10,547 nucleotides of DNA, from the NCBI GenBank assembly GCA_910583695.1, contig CAJTZL010000074.1:1-10547 (forward strand). Reading direction: 5' to 3'. The DNA is from an uncultured Oscillibacter sp. (lineage in GTDB: Bacteria > Bacillota > Clostridia > Oscillospirales > Oscillospiraceae). The notes beneath the pieces are model-generated. The model had not been told where the DNA came from. It searched no databases and saw nothing but the letters and a program-made list of their open reading frames with translations. How positions within the stretch are numbered: position 1 is the first letter of the stretch; the number at the start of each line of letters is the position of its first letter. Shown here one piece after another: positions 5,537 to 10,547 of this stretch. Position numbers and translations under genes: made by a program.

Positions 5537-6763
5537 TTACGTCCGGTAGTCTCCGTTGATTTTGATATAGTCGTAGGTGATGTCACAGCCCCAGCAGGTG
5601 CAGGAGGCTTCTCCCTCGCCCATGGCGATGTTGATTTCCACGTCATGCTCCGTCAGGATCTTCTTGGCAAGGTCCTCGTCGAAGTCCAGGCCCCGGCCGT
5701 CGGCGCAGACCTGGATCTCCCCGGCGGCGCTGGCGAAGCGGACGGATACCTTGTCCGGGTCAAACTCCTCCCCGGAGTAGCCCATGGCGCACAGCACCCT
5801 TCCCCAGTTGGCGTCCGCGCCGAAAATGGCCGCTTTGGTCAGGGTGGAGGACACCACGGACTTGGCAATGGTCTCCGCGCTTTGCTCAGACCCTGCGCCC
5901 CTGACGGTGCAGGTAATCAAGTGCCGGGCCCCCTCGCCGTCGGAGGCCATCTTCCTGGCCAGTTCCGTGCAGAGGGCTCTCAGGGCCTCCAGGAAGGCGT
6001 CGTAGTCCGGACCCCTGGCGGCGATGGTCTCGTTTCCCGCCAGTCCGTTGGCCAGCACCAGGCAGGTGTCGTTGGTGGAGGTGTCTCCGTCTACGCTGAT
6101 GCGGTTGAAGCTGACGTTTACCGTCTCCAGCAGGGCCGTCCGAATCATCTCCGGAGAGATGGCGCAGTCGGTGGTGAGGAAGCAGAGCATGGTTCCCATA
6201 TTGGGATGAATCATGCCGCTGCCCTTGGCTACGCCGCCCATGCGGACGGTTCTGCCTCCCACGGTGGTCTCCACCGCCACCTCTTTTTTGGTGGTATCGG
6301 TGGTCATGATGGCGTGGCCCGCCGCGTCGCTGGCCTTCGCCGACCGTTCCAGGGCGGCACAGAGGGCCGGGACGGCAGCCTCTATGGCCTCCACGTTGAT
6401 CCGCTGTCCGATGACTCCGGTGGAGCTCACCAGCACATCCTCCGGCTTACAGCCCAGGGTTCCGGCGGCAGCGGCGCACATCCGCTCCGCGTTTTCCTCC
6501 CCCTGGGGGGCGCAGGCATTGGCGTTTCCGCTGTTGGCGATGACCGCCCGGGCCTTCCCGTCCGCCAGATGCCGGAGGTCCACATGGATGGGGGCCGCCT
6601 TGACCACGTTCTTTGTAAACACCGCCGCCGCCGCGCAGTCCACGTCGGAGACAATCAGCGCCACGTCCTTCTTCCATTCCGCGTGGGTCTTGACCCCCGC
6701 GTGGACCCCCGCTGCCCGGAAGCCCTGGGCGGCGCATACGCCGCCGTCGATGAATTTCAGCAT
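5537..6763 (-). CDS. argJ: Bifunctional ornithine acetyltransferase / N-acetylglutamate synthase
   Basis: A 408-residue ArgJ that moves the acetyl group from N-acetylornithine to glutamate. It releases ornithine and regenerates N-acetylglutamate, which makes the pathway cyclic and removes the need for argE. The family cuts itself into alpha and beta chains before a nucleophilic threonine. Here the site is KGSGMIHPNMGTML, with Thr191 as the expected nucleophile. The residue before it is Gly rather than the more common Ala. Other conserved parts are NSGNANACAP (77-86), SSTGVIG (113-119), TTDTTKK (154-160) and the C-terminal INGDYRT. The start at 6763 has GAGG 6 bases upstream and gives the family opening MLKFIDGGVCAAQGF. 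An ATG 21 bases earlier lacks a ribosome binding site. It follows argC by 70 bases. Whether it also accepts acetyl-CoA cannot be told by eye. Confidence 0.96.
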   Translation of the reverse strand: MLKFIDGGVCAAQGFRAAGVHAGVKTHAEWKKDVALIVSDVDCAAAAVFTKNVVKAAPIHVDLRHLADGKARAVIANSGNANACAPQGEENAERMCAAAAGTLGCKPEDVLVSSTGVIGQRINVEAIEAAVPALCAALERSAKASDAAGHAIMTTDTTKKEVAVETTVGGRTVRMGGVAKGSGMIHPNMGTMLCFLTTDCAISPEMIRTALLETVNVSFNRISVDGDTSTNDTCLVLANGLAGNETIAARGPDYDAFLEALRALCTELARKMASDGEGARHLITCTVRGAGSEQSAETIAKSVVSSTLTKAAIFGADANWGRVLCAMGYSGEEFDPDKVSVRFASAAGEIQVCADGRGLDFDEDLAKKILTEHDVEINIAMGEGEASCTCWGCDITYDYIKINGDYRT

Positions 6764-6833
6764 GCTGCACCTCGCTGTCCGCATTCGGGCGGCCGCCGCT
6801 TTCAGAGGCCGGCCTTATCCCGGATTTTCTCGT

Positions 6834-7775
6834 TTACAGGCTGAGCCCCGCAGTTTCCGCAAAGCCCAGCATCAGGTTCATGTTCTGCACCGCCGCGCCG
6901 CTGGCGCCCTTGCCCAGGTTGTCCAGGCGGGCGGAGAGCATCCGCTGCGCGCCGTTGCCGTTGACAAATATCTGCAAGCCGTCGGTCCCGGCCAAATTGT
7001 TGGAGCCGATAAAGCCGCAGGAGGGCGCCCCGGCGGGGCGGAGGGCGACCACGGGGCTGCCCGCGTAATAGTCCCCGTACAGCGCCCGCAGGCGCTCTAT
7101 GGGCCACGGGCCCTCCAAATCCTCCGACCACAGGGGGACGGTGACCACCATCCCCTGGGGATAGTCACAGATTATGGGCATGAACAGGGGCGGGCATTCC
7201 AGCCCCGCGACGGCCCCCATCTCCGGCAAATGCTTGTGGGCCAAGGCCACCGCGTAGTGCCGGGGCCCCTCCAGTTCCCGCTCCCGGTCCGGGGCGGTGT
7301 ACTGGGCAATGCCCTTCTTCCCCGCCCCGGTGTAACCGGACAGGGCGTGGCAGGACAGCCGGGCCCCGGGGGACAGCGCTCCCCGTTCCACCAGCGGCCG
7401 GACCAGAGCGAGGAAGCCCGTGGCATAGCACCCCGGGTTCGCCACCCGGGCCGCCGCCCGGACGGCCTCCCGCTGCCCGGTGAGCTCCGGGAAACCGTAG
7501 GCCCAGCCCGCCGCCGTCCGGTGGGCGGTGGAGCAGTCAATGACCCGGGTATGGCTGTTTTCAATCAGGCCCACCGCCTCCACGGCGGCGGCGTCCGGCA
7601 GGCAGAGGAACACCAGATCCGCGGCGTTCAGCAGCTTCTTCCGCTCCGCCGGGTCCTTTCGTCTGGCCTCGTCGATGAGGAGGAGCTCAATGTCCTCCCG
7701 GCCCGCCAGACGGTCGTAAATCTGGAGGCCGGTGGTGCCTTCCTTGCCGTCAATGTATACCTTTGGTTTGCTCAT
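6834..7775 (-). CDS. argC: N-acetyl-gamma-glutamyl-phosphate reductase, short type 2 form
   Basis: A 313-residue NADPH-dependent reductase that turns N-acetylglutamyl phosphate into the semialdehyde. The nucleotide-binding loop is IDGKEGTTGLQI (8-19). The catalytic cysteine is Cys116 in VANPGCYATG, and a likely catalytic histidine is His182 in AHKHLPEM. Length and opening match the short ArgC family (TIGR01851, argC_other) rather than the longer form found in Bacillus and E. coli (TIGR01850). The ATG at 7775 follows GGGGAG at about 8 bases. The open frame runs upstream to 8000, but that part reads as a GC-rich, low-complexity translation overlapping the preceding gene and is not coding. It starts 14 bases after the unknown gene, so the two are almost surely on one transcript. 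Confidence 0.95.
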   Translation of the reverse strand: MSKPKVYIDGKEGTTGLQIYDRLAGREDIELLLIDEARRKDPAERKKLLNAADLVFLCLPDAAAVEAVGLIENSHTRVIDCSTAHRTAAGWAYGFPELTGQREAVRAAARVANPGCYATGFLALVRPLVERGALSPGARLSCHALSGYTGAGKKGIAQYTAPDRERELEGPRHYAVALAHKHLPEMGAVAGLECPPLFMPIICDYPQGMVVTVPLWSEDLEGPWPIERLRALYGDYYAGSPVVALRPAGAPSCGFIGSNNLAGTDGLQIFVNGNGAQRMLSARLDNLGKGASGAAVQNMNLMLGFAETAGLSL

Positions 7776-7789
7776 GGCAGTCTCTCCCC

Positions 7790-8329
7790 TCAAAAATCCC
7801 AGGGCAGGCCATCCCGGTTCACCGCCCACATTGTCTCTGGAGAGAGCTTCCCGGTCTCTAGGAAGCAGAGAACGATCCGGCCCGCCTTCTCTAGGTCCTC
7901 CAGGGCACAGGCCATGGGAACCGGAGTCTGCCCGCCGATGTCCGCATGGGCGTCCTCCCAGGCGTCCGGGCGGTCCGGGTCGCAGGGGGCCGCGCCGCAC
8001 TCGTCACAGGCGTTGTACAGCATTGCCGCCCGGCCTCCGGCAAAGCCCGCGTACAGGAAATAATCCTCTCCCCAGGAGTCGAAGCTCAGGCAGAGCTCCT
8101 GAACCCCGCCGCTTGCAATGGCGCTTTTCAGCTGCTCCGCCATCCGGCGGGCCTCCTCCGGAGGGAGCCCTGCCCAATTGCCGCCGCCGTCGGGGAAGTC
8201 CTTCCATCGCTCCGGCGTTCTGCCCGGGGCAAAGCAGACCGCCGCGTACTGTATCCGGCTGAAATCCCCGGTGGGCAGGTCCACCTGCTCCGCCGAAAGG
8301 ATTTCCGTTTTGGGATTCAGCTGAAACAT
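7790..8329 (-). CDS. Unrecognised 179-residue protein nested between argH and argC
   Basis: I do not recognise this protein with confidence. It is 179 residues, acidic, and has no signal peptide or membrane segment, so it is probably cytosolic. Residues 76-106 (from VQELCLSFDSWG) alternate like beta strands. A cysteine-rich bit, CDECGAAPC, lies at 108-116. The end (about 136-179) has a helix, a TG turn (159-160) and a tryptophan-containing strand. That tail faintly recalls Imm1-type immunity proteins (PF14430), which are often found in unrelated places; this is a guess. The ATG at 8329 lies 13 bases after the argH stop, with only a weak GGGG site upstream, so it may be translated by coupling to argH. 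Its stop is 14 bases before argC. The codons match the neighbours, so recent transfer is not evident. The position suggests co-expression with arginine synthesis, but no role is claimed. Confidence 0.8.
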   Translation of the reverse strand: MFQLNPKTEILSAEQVDLPTGDFSRIQYAAVCFAPGRTPERWKDFPDGGGNWAGLPPEEARRMAEQLKSAIASGGVQELCLSFDSWGEDYFLYAGFAGGRAAMLYNACDECGAAPCDPDRPDAWEDAHADIGGQTPVPMACALEDLEKAGRIVLCFLETGKLSPETMWAVNRDGLPWDF

Positions 8330-8342
8330 GGAACACACGCCC

Positions 8343-9725
8343 CTATCTCTCCCGCTCCGCCACAAAGGCTTCGATTTCCTGAATCTGCCTCGCAGTCTCC
8401 GCCGCGGCGGGACCGCCGAAGCTCTGCCGCAGGGCCATGCAGTTCTCCAGCTTCAATGCCTCGTAGACATCTTCTTCAAAGAGGGGGGAGACGGCGCGCA
8501 GCTCCTCCAGCGTCAGTTCCTCCAGGGTCTTCCCCTGGGCGGTGCAGGCGGCCACCAGCCGCCCCGTGGCGGTGTAGGCATCCCGGAAGGGCATGCCCTT
8601 CTTCGTCAGGTAGTCGGCGCAGTCCGTGGCGTTGATGAAGCCCCGGCCCGCCGCCCTGCGCATGTTTTCCGGCAGGACCCGCATGGTGCTCAGCATCCCC
8701 GTGAACACCGGCAGACAGAGCTCCACCGTATCCAGGGCGTCGAAGACCGGCTCCTTATCCTCCTGCATGTCCTTGTTATAGGCCAGGGGCAGGCCCTTCA
8801 TCACCGTCAAAAGGCCCATCAGGTCTCCATAGACCCGGCCGGTCTTGCCCCGGATCAGCTCCGCCATATCCGGGTTCTTCTTCTGGGGCATGATGCTGGA
8901 GCCGGTGGAATAGGCCTCGTCCAGCTCCACGAACTTGAACTCCCAGCTGCACCAGAGGATGATCTCCTCGGAGAAGCGGCTGAGGTGCATCATCAAAACG
9001 GACAAATCGCTCAGCAGCTCCAATGCGTAGTCCCGGTCGGACACGCCGTCCATGGAGTTGCCGCAGGGGCGGTCAAAGCCCAGGGCCTCCGCCGTCCGGC
9101 GGCGGTCGATGGGATAGGTGGTCCCCGCCAGGGCCCCGGAGCCCAGGGGGCACTCGTTCAGGCGCTTCCGGCAGTCCTCCAGCCGGGTCACGTCCCGGGC
9201 AAACTGGGCGGCGTAAGCCAGCAGATGCTGGGCAAAGGACACGGGTTGGGCCCTTTGCAGGTGGGTATAGCCCGGCATGACCGTGTTCCGGTGCTGTCCG
9301 GCCTGGGCGCAGAGGGCCTTCTCCAGGTCCAGCAGCTGCCCAATGACGGTCCCGATCTCCTTGCGCACGTACATGCGGAAATCCAGGGCCACCTGATCGT
9401 TCCGGGAGCGGGCGGTGTGAAGGCGTTTTCCCGCCTCTCCGATCCGCTGGGTCAGCAGAGCCTCAATGTTCATGTGGATATCCTCGTTGGCCGGGGAAAA
9501 TTCCACCTTCCCCGCCTCGATATCCGCCAGAATGTCCGTCAGGCCCTTCCGGATGGCCTCCTTGTCCGCCTGGGAGATGATGCCCTGGGCCGCCAGCATC
9601 TCCGAATGGGCCATGCTGCCCTGGATGTCCTCGTGATAAAGCCGCTGGTCGAAGTGGATGGAGGACTGGAAGTCGTTGGCCAGGGTATCCGTCTCCTTGC
9701 TGAACCGTCCGCCCCAAAGTTTCAT
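8343..9725 (-). CDS. argH: Argininosuccinate lyase
   Basis: A 460-residue homotetrameric lyase of the fumarase/aspartase superfamily. It splits argininosuccinate into arginine and fumarate, the last step of the pathway. Conserved parts are KLWGGRF at the start, TARSRNDQVA (104-113), GYTHLQRAQP (152-161, with catalytic His155) and the superfamily signature GSSIMPQKKNPD (275-286), whose second serine (277) is the expected catalytic residue. Length is normal and no key residue is missing. The ATG at 9725 follows AAAGGAG at 8 bases. It lies 18 bases after argG, so the two are co-transcribed. The TAG stop is 13 bases before the unknown gene. Confidence 0.98.
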   Translation of the reverse strand: MKLWGGRFSKETDTLANDFQSSIHFDQRLYHEDIQGSMAHSEMLAAQGIISQADKEAIRKGLTDILADIEAGKVEFSPANEDIHMNIEALLTQRIGEAGKRLHTARSRNDQVALDFRMYVRKEIGTVIGQLLDLEKALCAQAGQHRNTVMPGYTHLQRAQPVSFAQHLLAYAAQFARDVTRLEDCRKRLNECPLGSGALAGTTYPIDRRRTAEALGFDRPCGNSMDGVSDRDYALELLSDLSVLMMHLSRFSEEIILWCSWEFKFVELDEAYSTGSSIMPQKKNPDMAELIRGKTGRVYGDLMGLLTVMKGLPLAYNKDMQEDKEPVFDALDTVELCLPVFTGMLSTMRVLPENMRRAAGRGFINATDCADYLTKKGMPFRDAYTATGRLVAACTAQGKTLEELTLEELRAVSPLFEEDVYEALKLENCMALRQSFGGPAAAETARQIQEIEAFVAERER

Positions 9726-9743
9726 GGATGCTGCTCCTTTAAA

Positions 9744-10547
9744 TTAAAGTTTTCCCTGTTCGCGAAGCGCGAGTACGGTATCCGGCAGGCCCCACAGGTT
9801 GATGAAGCCCGTGGCGTTGGTCTGGTCATAGGCGCTTTCATTGAACGTCACCAGCTCCTCGGAGTACAGGCTCTCGGGGGAGGTGATGGAAGCCGTGATC
9901 ATGTTGCCCTTGTAGAGCTTCAGCTTCACGGAGCCCGTCACGTGCTCCTGGGTCTTGTCGGCAAAGGCGCTGAGGGCCTCCCGCAGGGGGGTGAACCACT
10001 TGCCGTTGTACACGAGGTCCGCGAAGTCCACCGCCAGCTTGCTCTTCATATGGGCGGTGTCCTTGTCTACCGTAATCATTTCCAGGCACTGGTGGGCCTT
10101 ATACAGAATCGTGCCGCCGGGAGTCTCGTACACGCCCCGGTCCTTCATGCCCACCAGCCGGTTCTCCACGATGTCCAGAAGGCCGATGCCGTTCTCTCCG
10201 CCCAGCTTGTTCAGCTTCCGGATGATATCGCTGGCCTTCATTTTTTCGCCGTCCACCGCCACGGGGACGCCCTTTTCAAAGTCAATAGTCACATAGGTGG
10301 CCTTATCCGGGGCGGTGATGGGGCTGACGCCCATCTCCAGGAAGCCCTCCTTCTCATACTGGGGCTCGTTGGCGGGGTCCTCCAGGTCCAGGCCCTCGTG
10401 GCTCAGGTGCCAGAGGTTCTTGTCCTTGGAATAGTTGGTCTCCCGGCTGATTTTCAGGGGGACCTTATGGGCCTCGGCGTAGTCGATCTCCTCGTCCCGG
10501 CCCTTGATGTCCCACTCCCGCCAGGGGGCGATGATGGTCATTTCCGG
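9744..10547 (-). CDS. argG: Argininosuccinate synthase, C-terminal two-thirds (cut by window edge)
   Basis: The C-terminal 267 residues of ArgG are present; family members have about 400. The enzyme joins citrulline and aspartate using ATP to give argininosuccinate. Visible family blocks are IAPWREW, the LKISRETNYSKDKNLWHLS stretch, the NGIGLLDIVENRLVGMKDRGVYETPGG block in two parts (the part from GIGLLDIVENR and the part through KDRGVYETP), and the C-terminal domain ending LREQGKL. The N-terminal ATP pyrophosphatase domain with its SGGLDTS loop lies beyond the right edge, as do the start codon, promoter and any ArgR operator. The frame is open through base 10547, so this is truncation by the window and not a broken gene. 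It is the first arginine gene seen and probably heads the operon. Confidence 0.97.
   Translation of the reverse strand, partial: PEMTIIAPWREWDIKGRDEEIDYAEAHKVPLKISRETNYSKDKNLWHLSHEGLDLEDPANEPQYEKEGFLEMGVSPITAPDKATYVTIDFEKGVPVAVDGEKMKASDIIRKLNKLGGENGIGLLDIVENRLVGMKDRGVYETPGGTILYKAHQCLEMITVDKDTAHMKSKLAVDFADLVYNGKWFTPLREALSAFADKTQEHVTGSVKLKLYKGNMITASITSPESLYSEELVTFNESAYDQTNATGFINLWGLPDTVLALREQGKL

Noticed and set aside
4694..6844. A very long open frame on the plus strand (over 700 codons) across argB and argJ
   Set aside because: It is antisense to two clearly conserved enzymes. GC-rich third positions deplete stop codons in the opposite frame, and its translation is low-complexity with no domain.
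7776..8000. A 75-residue N-terminal extension of ArgC
   Set aside because: It overlaps the unknown gene, is low-complexity, and ArgC family proteins start at the MSKPKVYIDG position, which has its own ribosome binding site.
6213..8063. A long plus-strand open frame across argJ, argC and the unknown gene
   Set aside because: It is a shadow of conserved minus-strand genes, with no ribosome binding site or recognisable motif.
9726..9743. A promoter or ArgR operator between argG and argH
   Set aside because: The gap is only 18 bases and holds just the argH ribosome binding site. No operon promoter or A/T-rich ARG box was seen anywhere in the visible operon.
1..10547. CRISPR array, tRNA, rRNA, insertion sequence or attachment sites
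   Set aside because: No regularly spaced repeats, no tRNA- or rRNA-like stretch, no transposase or integrase, and no flanking repeats were recognised.

Overview
The window reads as a piece of chromosome from a GC-rich, low-oxygen gut Clostridia, most like the Oscillospiraceae (the Flavonifractor / Lawsonibacter / Oscillibacter kind). This rests on AAGGAG-type ribosome binding sites, consensus sigma-A promoters, strong G/C third-position codon use, and protein sequences that look Firmicute. The genus is an inference.

Left part (1-1993). The first 37 bases hold the start of an unknown leftward gene with a textbook promoter and an inverted repeat around its -35 box. Diverging from it, a consensus extended -10 promoter at 174-202 drives a long structured 5' leader (about 209-463). 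A perfect intrinsic terminator in this leader (402-442) sits just before the ribosome binding site of an Lsa/CplR-type ABC-F ribosome protection ATPase (464-1924). The leader carries a six-codon upstream reading frame, a second possible upstream frame, a repeated GC-rich motif, and alternative pairings that could switch between terminator and antiterminator. This looks like antibiotic-responsive transcription attenuation.

Right part (1993-10547), all on the minus strand. This is an almost complete arginine biosynthesis operon, transcribed right to left: argG (cut by the right edge), argH, an unrecognised 179-residue protein, argC (the short type 2 form), argJ, argB, argD, argF, and a small tail-anchored hypothetical protein. 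ArgJ recycles the acetyl group, so the pathway is cyclic: ArgJ makes N-acetylglutamate, ArgB phosphorylates it, ArgC reduces it, ArgD transaminates it, ArgJ releases ornithine, ArgF makes citrulline, and ArgG and ArgH finish arginine. Spacings are short and argB/argD overlap by four bases. The operon promoter and any ArgR operator lie beyond the right edge. A long hairpin at 1946-1993 serves as a shared bidirectional terminator between the operon and the convergent ABC-F gene.

The least explained items are the ABC-F leader RNA, the unknown protein nested between argH and argC, and the inverted repeat at the divergent promoter. The rest is a well-understood pathway with a few motif variants. 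No tRNA, rRNA, CRISPR array, transposase or phage gene was seen.
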